Of a stretch of 64,000 nucleotides of DNA, positions 1 to 13,700 are shown in pieces; position 1 is the first letter of the stretch, and the number at the start of each line of letters is the position of its first letter. A model generated the notes under the pieces. The model was given only the letters and a program-made list of their open reading frames with translations. It made no database searches and had not been told where the DNA came from. The DNA comes from Blastomussa wellsi (Eukaryota; Cnidaria; Anthozoa; Scleractinia; Plerogyridae), in contig OX393562.1 in NCBI GenBank assembly GCA_947652115.1, forward strand, positions 4,168,830 through 4,232,829, given 5' to 3'. Position numbers and translations under genes: made by a program.

Positions 1-250
1 GCATAACCAAGATCTTGCCTAACCAAGATCTTGCATAACCAAGATCTTCCCTAACCAAGATCTTGCATAACCAAGATCTTCCATAACCAAGATCATGCAT
101 AACCAAGATCTTGCATAACCAAGATCTTCCATAACCAAGATCTTGCCTAACCAAGATCTTGCATAACCAAGATCTTGCATAACCAAGATCTTGCCTAACC
201 AAGATCTTGCCTAACCAAGATCTTGCATAACCAAGATCTTGCATAACAAA

Positions 251-3200
251 GATCAAGCATAACCAAAATCATGCATAACCAAGTTCTTGCATAACCAAGA
301 TCTTGCTTAACCAAGATCTTGCTTTACCAAGATCATGCATAACCAAGATCTTGCATAACCAAGATCTCGCATAAACAATATCTTGCATAACCAAGATCTT
401 GCCTAACCAAGATCTTGCCTAACCAAGATCTTGCATAACCAAGATCTTACATAACCAAGATCATGCATAACCAAGATCTTGCATAAACAAGTTCTTGCAT
501 AACCAAGATCTTGCATAACCAAGATCTTGCCTAACCAAGATCTTGCATAACCAAGATCTTCCCTAACCAAGATCTTGCATAACCAAGATCATGCATAACC
601 AAGATCTTGCCTAACCAAGAACTTGCCTAACCAAGATCTTGCATAACAAAGATCTTGCATAACCAAGATCTTGCCTAACCAAGATCTTGCATAACCAAGA
701 TCTTCCCTAACCAAGATCTTGCATAACCAAGATCATGCATAACCAAGATATTGCATAACCAAGATATTGCATAACCAAGATCTTGCATAACCAAGATCTT
801 GCCTAACCAAGATATTGCATAACCAAGATATTGCATAACCAAGATATTGCAGAACAAAGATCTTGCATAACCAAGATATTCCCTAACAAAGATCTTGCAT
901 AACCAAGATCTGGCATAACCAAGATTTTGACTAACCAAGATGTTGCATAGCCAAGATCTTGCATAACCAAGATCTGGCATAACCAAGATCTTCCCTAACC
1001 AAGATCTTGCATAACCAAGATCATGCATAACCAAGATATTGCATAACCAAGATATTGCATAACCAAGATCTTGCATAACCAAGATCTTGCCTAACCAAGA
1101 TCTTGCATAACCAAGATCTTACATAACCAAGATCATGCATAACCAAGATCTTGCATAAACAAGTTCTTGCATAACCAAGATCTTGCATAACCAAGATCTT
1201 GCCTAACCAAGATCTTGCATAACCAAGATCTTCCCTAACCAAGATCTTGCATAACCAAGATCATGCATAACCAAGATCTTGCCTAACCAAGATCTTGCAT
1301 AACAAAGATCTTGCATAACCAAGATCTTGCCTAACCAAGATCTTGCATAACCAAGATCTTGCCTAACCAAGATCTTGCATAACCAAGATCTTACATAACC
1401 AAGATCATGCATAACCAAGATCTTGCATAAACAAGTTCTTGCATAACCAAGATCTTGCATAACCAAGATCTTGCCTAACCAAGATCTTGCATAACCAAGA
1501 TCTTCCCTAACCAAGATCTTGCATAACCAAGATCATGCATAACCAAGATTTTGCCTAACCAAGATCTTGCATAACAAAGATCTTGCATAACCAAGATCTT
1601 GCCTAACCAAGATCTTGCATAACCAAGATCTTCCCTAACCAAGATCTTGCATAACCAAGATCATGCATAACCAAGATATTGCATAACCAAGATATTGCAT
1701 AACCAAGATCTTGCATAACCAAGATCTTGCCTAACCAAGATATTGCATAACCAAGATATTGCATAACCAAGATATTGCAGAACAAAGATCTTGCATAACC
1801 AAGATATTCCCTAACAAAGATCTTGCATAACCAAGATCTGGCATAACCAAGATTTTGACTAACCAAGATGTTGCATAGCCAAGATCTTGCATAACCAAGA
1901 TCTGGCATAACCAAGATTTTGACTAACCAAGATGTTGCATAGCCAAGATCTTCCCTAACGAAAATCATGCATAACCAAGATCTTGCATAACCAACATCTT
2001 CCTTAAGCAAGATCTTGGCTAACGAAGTTCTCGCATAACCAAGATCTTGCCTAACCAAGATATTGCACAACCAAGATCTTGCATAACCAAGATCTTGCCT
2101 AACCAAGATATTGCCTAACCAAGATCTTCCCTAACCAAGACCTTCTATAACCAAGATCCTGCATAACCAAGTTCTTCCATAACCAAGATCTTCCATAACC
2201 AAGATCTTGCATAACCAAGATCTTGCATAACAAGGATATTGCATAACCAAGATCTTCCCTAACCAAGAACTTGCCTAACCAAGATCTTGCATAACCAAGA
2301 TCTTGCATAACCAAGATCTTCCATAACCAAGATCTTGCATAACCAAGATCTTGCATAACCAAGATCTTGCATAACCAAGATCTTGCCTAACCAAGAACTT
2401 GCCTACCAAAGATCTTGCATAACCAAGATCTTCCATAACCAAGATCTTGCCTAACCAAGATCTTGCATAACCAAGATCTTGCATAACCAAGATCTTGCAT
2501 AACCAAGATCTTGCCTAACCAAGAACTTGCCTAACCAAGATCTTGCATAACCAAGATCTTCCATAACCAAGATCTTGCCTAACCAAGATCTTGCCTAACC
2601 AAGATCTTGCATAAGCAAGATCTTCCGTAACCAAGTTCTTGCATAACCAAGATCATGCATAACCAAGATCTTGCAAAACCGAGTTCTTGCATAACCAAGA
2701 TCTTGCATAACCAAGATCTTGCCTAACCAAGGGCTTGCACAACCAAGATCTTGCATAACCAAGATCTTGCCTAACCAAGATATTGCCTAACCAAGATCTT
2801 CCCTAACCAAGACCTTCTATAACCAAGATCCTGCATAACCAAGTTCTTCCATAACCAAGATCTTCCATAACCAAGATCTTGCATAACAAGGATATTGCAT
2901 AACCAAGATCTTCCCTAACCAAGAACTTGCCTAACCAAGATCTTGCATAACCAAGATCTTGCATAACCAAGATCTTCCATAACCAAGATCTTGCATAACC
3001 AAGATCTTCCATAACCAAGATCTTGCATAACCAAGATCTTGCCTAACCAAGAACTTGCCTAACCAAGATCTTGCCTAACAAAGATATTGCATAACCAAGA
3101 TCTTGCCTAACCAAGATCTTGCATAACCAAGATCTTCCCTAACCAAGATCTTGAATAACCAAGATCATGCATAACCAAGATCTTGCATAACCAAGTTCAT

Positions 3201-3578
3201 GCATAACCAAGATCTTGCATAACCAAGATCTTGCCTAACCAAGATCTTGCCTAACCAATATCTTGCATAACCAAGATCTTGCATAACCAAGATCATGCAT
3301 AACAAAGATCTTGCATAACCAAGATCTTGCATAACCAAGATCTTGCATAACCAAGATCTTGCCTAACTAAGATCTTGCATAACCAAGATCTTCCCTAACC
3401 AAGATCTTGCATAACCAAGATCTTCCATAACCAAGATCATGCATAACCAAGATCTTGCATAACCAAGATCTTCCATAACCAAGATCTTGCCTAACCAAGA
3501 TCTTGCATAACCAAGATCTTGCCTAACCAAGATCTTGCCTAACCAAGATCTTGCATAACCAAGATCTTGCATAACAAA
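251..3578. repeat. A block, second of the triplet, copy 1 (3,328 bp)
   Basis: Delimited by successive GATCAAGCAT markers (T15 and T16 both changed to A). It contains runs of AAGATATT monomers, a diverged patch around 1740-2040 ending in CCTTAAGC at 2001, and CpG-bearing monomers (taacgaaa, ctcgcat) that are rare elsewhere. It is one monomer shorter than the equivalent block at 18091-21434. Confidence 0.85.
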
Positions 3579-6500
3579 GATCAAGCATAACCAAAATCAT
3601 GCATAACCAAGTTCTTGCATAACCAAGATATTGCATAACCAAGATCTTGCTTTACCAAGATCATGCATAACCAAGATCTTGCATAACCAAGATCTCGCAT
3701 AAACAATATCTTGCATAACCAAGATCTTGCCTAACCAAGATCTTGCCTAACCAAGATCTTGCATAACCAAGATCTTACATAACCAAGATCATGCATAACC
3801 AAGATCTTGCATAAACAAGTTCTTGCATAACCAAGATCTTGCATAACCAAGATCTTGCCTAACCAAGATCTTGCATAACCAAGATCTTCCCTAACCAAGA
3901 TCTTGCATAACCAAGATCATGCATAACCAAGATCTTGCCTAACCAAGAACTTGCCTAACCAAGATCTTGCATAACAAAGATCTTGCATAACCAAGATCTT
4001 GCCTAACCAAGATCTTGCATAACCAAGATCTTCCCTAACCAAGATCTTGCATAACCAAGATCATGCATAACCAAGATATTGCATAACCAAGATATTGCAT
4101 AACCAAGATCTTGCATAACCAAGATCTTGCCTAACCAAGATATTGCATAACCAAGATATTGCAGAAGAAAGATCTTGCATAACCAAGATATTGCCTAACA
4201 AAGATCTTGCATAACCAAGATCTGGCATAACCAAGATTTTGACTAACCAAGATGTTGCATAGCCAAGATCTTGCATAACCAAGATCTGGCATAACCAAGA
4301 TCTTCCCTAACCAAGATCTTGCATAACCAAGATCATGCATAACCAAGATATTGCATAACCAAGATATTGCATAACCAAGATCTTACATAACCAAGATCAT
4401 GCATAACCAAGATCTTGCATAAACAAGTTCTTGCATAACCAAGATCTTGCATAACCAAGATCTTGCCTAACCAAGATCTTGCATAACCAAGATCTTCCCT
4501 AACCAAGATCTTGCATAACCAAGATCATGCATAACCAAGATCTTGCCTAACCAAGATCTTGCATAACCAAGATCTTGCATAACCAAGATCTTGCCTAACC
4601 AAGATCTTGCATAACCAAGATCTTGCCTAACCAAGATCTTGCATAACCAAGATCTTACATAACCAAGATCATGCATAACCAAGATCTTGCATAAACAAGT
4701 TCTTGCATAACCAAGATCTTGCATAACCAAGATCTTGCCTAACCAAGATCTTGCATAACCAAGATCTTCCCTAACCAAGATCTTGCATAACCAAGATCAT
4801 GCATAACCAAGATTTTGCCTAACCAAGATCTTGCATAACAAAGATCTTGCATAACCAAGATCTTGCCTAACCAAGATCTTGCATAACCAAGATCTTCCCT
4901 AACCAAGATCTTGCATAACCAAGATCATGCATAACCAAGATATTGCATAACCAAGATATTGCATAACCAAGATCTTGCATAACCAAGATCTTGCCTAACC
5001 AAGATATTGCATAACCAAGATATTGCATAACCAAGATATTGCAGAACAAAGATCTTGCATAACCAAGATATTCCCTAACAAAGATCTTGCATAACCAAGA
5101 TCTGGCATAACCAAGATTTTGACTAACCAAGATGTTGCATAGCCAAGATCTTGCATAACCAAGATCTGGCATAACCAAGATTTTGACTAACCAAGATGTT
5201 GCATAGCCAAGATCTTCCCTAACGAAAATCATGCATAACCAAGATCTTGCATAACCAAGATCTTGCATAACCAACATCTTCCTTAAGCAAGATCTTGGCT
5301 AACGAAGTTCTCGCATAACCAAGATCTTGCCTAACCAAGATATTGCACAACCAAGATCTTGCATAACCAAGATCTTGCCTAACCAAGATATTGCCTAACC
5401 AAGATCTTCCCTAACCAAGACCTTCTATAACCAAGATCCTGCATAACCAAGTTCTTCCATAACCAAGATCTTCCATAACCAAGATCTTGCATAACCAAGA
5501 TCTTGCATAACAAGGATATTGCATAACAAAGATCTTCCCTAACCAAGAACTTGCCTAACCAAGATCTTGCATAACCAAGATCTTGCATAACCAAGATCTT
5601 CCATAACCAAGATCTTGCATAACCAAGATCTTGCATAACCAAGATCTTGCATAACCAAGATCTTGCCTAACCAAGAACTTGCCTAACCAAGATCTTGCAT
5701 AACCAAGATCTTCCATAACCAAGATCTTGCCTTACCAAGATCTTGCATAACCAAGATCTTGCATAACCAAGATCTTGCATAACCAAGATCTTGCCTAACC
5801 AAGAACTTGCCTAACCAAGATCTTGCATAACCAAGATCTTCCATAACCAAGATCTTGCCTAACCAAGATCTTGCCTAACCAAGATCTTGCATAAGCAAGA
5901 TCTTCCGTAACCAAGTTCTTGCATAACCAAGATCATGCATAACAAAGATCTTGCAAAACCAAGTTCTTGCATAACCAAGATCTTGCATAACCAAGATCTT
6001 GCCTAACCAAGAGCTTGCACAACCAAGATCTTGCATAACCAAGATCTTGCCTAACCAAGATATTGCCTAACCAAGATCTTCCCTAACCAAGACCTTCTAT
6101 AACCAAGATCCTGCATAACCAAGTTCTTCCATAACCAAGATCTTCCATAACCAAGATCTTGCAGAACCAAGATCTTGCATAACAAGGATATTGCATAACC
6201 AAGATCTTCCCTAACCAAGAACTTGCCTAACCAAGATCTTGCATAACCAAGATCTTGCATAACCAAGATCTTCCATAACCAAGATCTTGCATAACCAAGA
6301 TCTTCCATAACCAAGATCTTGCATAACCAAGATCTTGCCTAACCAAGAACTTGCCTAACCAAGATCTTGCCTAACAAAGATATTGCATAACCAAGATCTT
6401 GCCTAACCAAGATCTTGCATAACCAAGATCTTCCCTAACCAAGATCTTGAATAACCAAGATCATGCATAACCAAGATCTTGCATAACCAAGTTCTTGCAT

Positions 6501-6890
6501 AACCAAGATCTTGCATAACCAAGATCTTGCCTAACCAAGATCTTGCCTAACCAATATCTTGCATAACCAAGATCTTGCATAACCAAGATCATGCATAACA
6601 AAGATCTTGCATAACCAAGATCTTGCATAACCAAGATCTTGCATAACCAAGATCTTGCCTAACCAAGATCTTGCATAACCAAGATCTTCCCTAACCAAGA
6701 TCTTGCATAACCAAGATCTTCCATAACCAAGATCATGCATAACCAAGATCTTGCATAACCAAGATCTTCCATAACCAAGATCTTGCCTAACCAAGATCTT
6801 GCATAACCAAGATCTTGCATAACCAAGATCTTGCCTAACCAAGATCTTGCCTAACCAAGATCTTGCATAACCAAGATCTTGCATAACAAA
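3579..6890. repeat. A block, third of the triplet, copy 1 (3,312 bp)
   Basis: Tandem neighbour of the preceding block with the same marker order, 3,264-3,328 bp downstream depending on the marker. CCTTAAGC lies at 5281. One AAGATATT monomer near 4,140-4,160 is missing relative to 22,000-22,030. Confidence 0.85.
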
Positions 6891-7706
6891 GATCAAGCAT
6901 AACCAAAATCATGCATAACCAAGTTCTTCCATAACCAAGATCTTGCATAACCAAGATCTTCCCTAACCAAGATCTTGAATAACCAAGATCATGCATAACC
7001 AAGATCTTGCATAACCAAGTTCTTGCATAACCAAGATCTTGCATAACCAAGATCTTGCCTAACCAAGATCTTGCCTAACCAATATCTTGCATAACCAAGA
7101 TCTTGCATAACCAAGATCATGCATAACAAAGATCTTGCATAACCAAGTTCTTGCATACCCAAGATCTTGCATAACCAAGATCTTGCCTAACCAAGAACTT
7201 GCCTAACCAAGATCTTGCCTAACCAAGATCTTGCATAACCAAGATCTTCCCTAACCAAGATCTTGAATAACCAAGATCATGCATAACCAAGATCTTGCAT
7301 AACCAAGTTCTTGCATAACCAAGATCTTGCATAACCAAGATCTTGCCTAACCAAGATCTTGCCTAACCAATATCTTGCATAACCAAGATCTTGCATAACC
7401 AAGATCATGCATAACAAAGATCTTGCATAACCAAGATCTTGCATAACCAAGATCTTGCATAACCAAGATCTTGCCTAACCAAGATCTTGCATAACCAAGA
7501 TCTTCCCTAACCAAGATCTTGCATAACCAAGATCTTCCATAACCAAGATCATGCATAACCAAGATCTTGCATAACCAAGATCTTCCATAACCAAGATCTT
7601 GCCTAACCAAGATCTTGCATAACCAAGATCTTGCATAACCAAGATCTTGCCTAACCAAGATCTTGCCTAACCAAGATCTTGCATAACCAAGATCTTGCAT
7701 AACAAA
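6891..7706. repeat. 816-bp unit (51 monomers), copy 1
   Basis: GATCAAGCAT recurs at 6891 and 7707, and flanking variant order repeats at the same 816-bp shift (for example 6531-6896 against 7347-7712). It is a local tandem duplication of the end of the A block. Confidence 0.82.
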
Positions 7707-10700
7707 GATCAAGCATAACCAAAATCATGCATAACCAAGTTCTTCCATAACCAAGATCTTGCATAACCAAGATCTTCCCTAACCAAGATCTTGAATAACC
7801 AAGATCATGCATAACCAAGATCTTGCATAACCAAGTTCTTGCATAACCAAGATCTTGCATAACCAAGATCTTGCCTAACCAAGATCTTGCCTAACCAATA
7901 TCTTGCATAACCAAGATCTTGCATAACCAAGATCATGCATAACAAAGATCTTGCATAACCAAGTTCTTGCATACCCAAGATCTTGCATAACCAAGATCTT
8001 GCCTAACCAAGAACTTGCCTAACCAAGATCTTGCCTAACAAAGATATTGCATAACCAAGATCTTGCCTAACCAAGATCTTGCATAACCAAGATCTTCCCT
8101 AACCAAGATCTTGAAAAAACAAGATCATGCATAACCAAGATCTTGCATAACCAAGTTCTTGCATAACCAAGATCTTGCATAACCAAGATCTTGCCTAACC
8201 AAGATCTTGCCTAACCAATATCTTGCATAACCAAGATCTTGCATAACCAAGATCATGCATAAAAAAGATCTTGCATAACCAAGTTCTTGCATAACCAAGA
8301 TCTTGCATAACCAAGATCTTGCCAAACCAAGAACTTGCCTAACCAAGATCTTGCATAACCAAGATCTTGCCTAACCAAGATCTTCCATAACCAAGATCTT
8401 GCCTAAACAAGATCTTGCATAACCAAGATCCTCCCTAACAAAGATCTTGCATAACCAAGATCATGCATAACCAAGATCTTGCATAACCAAGTTCTTGCAT
8501 AACCAAGATCTTGCATAACCAAGATCTTGCCAAACCAAGAACTTGCCTAACCAAGATCTTGCATAACCAAGATCTTGCCTAACCAAGATCTTGCATAACC
8601 AAGATCTTCCCTAACCAAGATCTTGAATAACCAAGATCATGCATAACCAAGATCTTGCATAACCAAGTTCTTGCATAACCAAGATCTTGCATAACCAAGA
8701 TCTTGCCTAACCAAGATCTTGCCTAACCAATATCTTGCATAACCAAGATCTTGCATAACCAAGATCATGCATAACAAAGATCTTGCATAACCAAGTTCTT
8801 GCATAACCAAGATCTTGCATAACCAAGATCTTGCCTAACCAAGAACTTGCCTAACCAAGATCTTGCCTAACAAAGATATTGCATAACCAAGATCTTGCCT
8901 AACCAAGATCTTGCATAACCAAGATCTTCCCTAACCAAGATCTTGAAAAAACAAGATCATGCATAACCAAGATCTTGCATAACCAAGTTCTTGCATAACC
9001 AATATCTTGCATAACCAAGATCTTGCATAACCAAGATCATGCATAAAAAAGATCTTGCATAACCAAGTTCTTGCATAACCAAGATCTTGCATAACCAAGA
9101 TCTTGCCAAACCAAGAACTTGCCTAACCAAGATCTTGCATAACCAAGATCTTGCCTAACCAAGATCTTCCATAACCAAGATCTTGCCTAAACAAGATCTT
9201 GCATAACCAAGATCCTCCCTAACAAAGATCTTGCATAACCAAGATCATGCATAACCAAGATCTTGCATAACCAAGTTCTTGCATAACCAAGATCTTGCAT
9301 AACCAAGATCTTGCTTTTCCAAGATCATGCAAAACCAAGATCTTGCATAACCAAGATCTTGCCTAACCAAGATCTTGCTTTACCAAGATCATGCAAAACC
9401 AAGATCTTGCATAACCAAGATCTTGCATAACCAAGATCTTGCCTAACCAAATTCTTGCCTAACCAAGATCTTGCATAACCAAGATCATGCATAACCAAGA
9501 TCTTGCATAACCAAGTTCTTGCATAACCAAGATCTTGCATAACCAAGATCTTGCCTAACCAAATTCTTGCCTAACCAAGATCTTGCATAACCAAGATCAT
9601 GCATAACCAAGAACTTGCATAACCAAGATCTTCCCTAACCAAGATCTTGAATAACCAAGATCATGCATAACCAAGATCTTGCATAACCAAGTTCTTGCAT
9701 AACCAAGATATTGCATAACCAAGATCTTGCCTAACCAAGATCTTGCATAACCTAGATCTTTACTAACCAAGATCTTGAATAACCAAGATCATGCATAACC
9801 AAGATCTTGCATAACCAAGAACTTGCATAACCAAGATCTTGCATAACCAAGATCATGCATAACCAAGATCTTGCATAACCAAGATCTTGCCAAACCAAGA
9901 ACTTGCCTAACCAAGATCTTGCATAACCAAGATCATGCCTAACCAAGATCTTGCATAACCAAGATCTTGCATAACCAAGATCTTGCCTAACCAAGATCTT
10001 GCATAACAAAGATCTTGCCTAAACAAGATCTTGCATAACCAAGATCCTCCCTAACAAAGATCTTGCATAACCAAGATCATGCATAACCAAGATCTTGCAT
10101 AACCAAGTTCTTGCATAACCAAGATCTTGCATAACCAAGATCATGCATAACCAAGATCTTGCATAACCAAGATCTTGCCTAACCAAGAACTTGCCTAACC
10201 AAGATCTTGCATAACCAAGATCTTGCATAACCAAGATCTTGCCTAACCAAGATCTTGCATAACCAAGATCTTCCCTAACCAAGATCTTGAATAACCAAGA
10301 TCATGCATAACCAAGATCTTGCATAACCAAGTTCTTGCATAACCAAGATCTTGCATAACCAAGATCTTGCCTAACCACGATCTTGCCTAACCAATATCTT
10401 GCATAACCAAGATCTTGCATAACCAAGATCATGCATAACAAAGATCTTGCATAACCAAGATCTTGCATAACCAAGAACTTGCCTAACCAAGATCTTGAAT
10501 AACCAAGATCATGCATAACCAAGATCTTGCATAACCAAGTTCTTGCATAACCAAGATCTTGCATAACCAAGATCTTGCCTAACCAAGATCTTGCCTAACC
10601 AATATCTTGCATAACCAAGATCTTGCATAACCAAGATCATGCATAAAAAAGATCTTGCATAACCAAGTTCTTGCATAACCAAGATCTTGCATAACCAAGA

Positions 10701-13700
10701 TCTTGCCAAACCAAGAACTTGCCTAACCAAGATCTTGCATAACCAAGATCTTGCCTAACCAAGATCTTCCATAACCAAGATCTTGCCTAAACAAGATCTT
10801 GCCTAACCAAGATCTTCCCTAACCAAGATCTTCCATAACCAAGATCATGCCTAACCAAGATCTTGCATAACCAAGTTCTTGCCTAACCAAGATCTTGCAT
10901 AACCAAGATAATGCATAACCAAAATCTTGCATAACCAAGATCTTCCCTAACCAAGATTTTCCATAACCAAGATCATGCCTAACCAAGATCTTGCATAACC
11001 AAGATCTTGCATAACCAAGATCTTGCATAACCAAGATCTTGCCTAACCAAGATCTTGCCTAACCAAGATCTTGCATAACCAAGATCATGCATAACCAAGA
11101 TCTTGCATAACCAAGTTCTTGCATAACCAAGATCTTGCACAACCAAGATCTTGCCTAACCAAGATCTTGCATAACCAAGATCTTGCATAACCAAGATCAT
11201 GCATAACCAAGATCTTGCATAACCAAGTTCTTGCATAACCAAGATCTTGCATAACCAAGATCTTGCCTAACTAAGAACTTGCCTAACCAAGATCTTGCAT
11301 AACAAAGATCTTGCATAACCAAGATCTTGCCTAACCAAGATCTTGCATAACCAAGATCTTCCCTAACCAAGATCTTGCATAACCAAGATCATGCATAACC
11401 AAGATCTTGCCTAACCAAGAACTTGCGTAACCAAGATCTTCCATAACAAAGATCTTGCATAACCAAGATCTTGCCTAACCAAGAACTTATATAACCAAGA
11501 TCTTCCCTTACCAAGAACTTGCCTAACCAAGATCTTGCATAACAAAGATCTTGCATAACCAAGATCTTGCCTAACCAAGATCTTGCATAACCAAGATCTT
11601 CCCCAACCAAGATCTTGCATAACCAAGATCATGCATAACCAAGATCTTGCATAACCAAGTTCTTCCATAACCAAGATCTTGCATAACCAAGATCTTGCCC
11701 AACCAAGATATTGCATAACCAAGATATTGCATAACCAAGATCTTGCCTAACCAAGATCTTGCATAAGCAAGATCTTCCCTAACCAAGATCTTGCATAACC
11801 AAGATCATGCATAACCAAGATCTTGCATAACCAAGTTCTTGCATAACCAAGATCTTGCACAACCAAGATCTTGCCTAACCAAGATCTTGCATAACCAAGA
11901 TCTTGCCTAACCAAGATCTTGCCTAACCAAGATCTTGCATAACCAAGATCTTCCATAACCAAGATCATGCATAACCAAGATCTTGCATAACCAAGATCTT
12001 GCATAACCAAGATCTTCCATAACCAAGATCATGCCTAACCAAGATCATGCATAACCAAGATCTTGCCTAACCAAGATCTTCCCTAACCAAGATCTTCCAT
12101 AACCAAGATCATGCCTAACCAAGATCTTGCATAACCAATTTCTTGTGTAACCAAGATCTTGCATAACCAAGATAATGCATAACCAAAATCTTGCATAACC
12201 AAGATCTTCCCTAACCAAGATCTTCCATAACCAAGATCATGCCTAACCAAGATCTTGCATAACCAAGTTCTTGCCTAACCAAGATCTTGCATAACCAAGA
12301 TAATGCATAACCAAGAACTTGCCTAACCAAGATCTTGCATAACCAAGATCTTGCATAACCAAGATCTTGCATAACCAAGATCTTGCATAGCCAAGATCTT
12401 CCCTCACCAAGATCTTGCATAACCAAGATCATGCATAACCAAGATCTTGCCTAACCAAGAACTTGCCTAACCAAGATCTTGCCTAACAAAGATATTGCAT
12501 AACCAAGATCTTGAATAACCAAGATCTTGCATAACCAAGATCTTGAATAACCAAGATCTTGCATAACCAAGATCTTGCATAACCAAGATCATGCATAACA
12601 AGGATCTTGCATAACCAAGTTCTTGCATAACCAAGATCTTGCATAACCAAGATCTTGCCTAACCAAGAACTTGCCTAACCAAGATCTTGCCTAACAAAGA
12701 TATTGCATAACCAAGATCTTGCCTAACCAAGATCTTGAATAACCAAGATCATGCATAACAAAGATCTTGCATAACCAAGTTCTTGCATAACCAAGATCTT
12801 GCATAACCAAGATCTTGCCTAACCAAGAACTTGCCTAACCAAGATCTTGCATAACCAAGATCTTGCATAACCAAGATCTTGCCTAACCAAGATCTTGCCT
12901 AACCAATATCTTGCATAACCAAGATCTTGCATAACCAAGATCATGCATAAAAAAGATCTTGCATAACCAAGTTCTTGCATAACCAAGATCTTGCATAACC
13001 AAGATCTTCCCTAACCAAGATCTTGAATAACCAAGATCATGCATAACCAAGATCTTGCATAACCAAGTTCTTGCATAACCAAGATCTTGCATAACCAAGA
13101 TCTTGCCTAACCAAGATCTTGCCTAACCAATATCTTGCATAACCAAGATCTTGCATAACCAAGATCATGCATAAAAAAGATCTTGCATAACCAAGTTCTT
13201 GCATAACCAAGATCTTGCATAACCAAGATCTTGCCAAACCAAGAACTTGCCTAACCAAGATCTTGCATAACCAAGATCTTGCCTAACCAAGATCTTCCAT
13301 AACCAAGATCTTGCCTAAACAAGATCTTGCATAACCAAGATCCTCCCTAACAAAGATCTTGCATAACCAAGATCATGCATAACCAAGATCTTGCATAACC
13401 AAGATCTTGCTTTACCAAGATCATGCAAAACCAAGATCTTGCATAACCAAGATCTTGCATAACCAAGATCTTGCATAACAAAGATCTTGCCTAACCAAGA
13501 TCTTGCTTTACCAAGATCATGCAAAACCAAGATCTTGCATAACCAAGATCTTGCATAACCAAGATCTTGCCTAACCAAAGTCTTGCCTAACCAAGATCTT
13601 GCATAACCAAGATCATGCATAACCAAGATCTTGCATAACCAAGTTCTTGCATAACCAAGATCTTGCACAACCAAGATCTTGCCTAACCAAGATCTTGCAT

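Noticed and set aside
1603..2106. Longest minus-strand open frame (167 codons), with similar frames of 71-151 codons throughout, for example 13315-13770.
   Set aside because: They repeat the translated satellite, end at the common gcct variant (TAG), overlap each other in different frames, and have no unique N- or C-terminal sequence, no promoter and no start context. This one is longer than its copies only because one 16-bp monomer is missing near 1,975-2,000, which shifts the frame.
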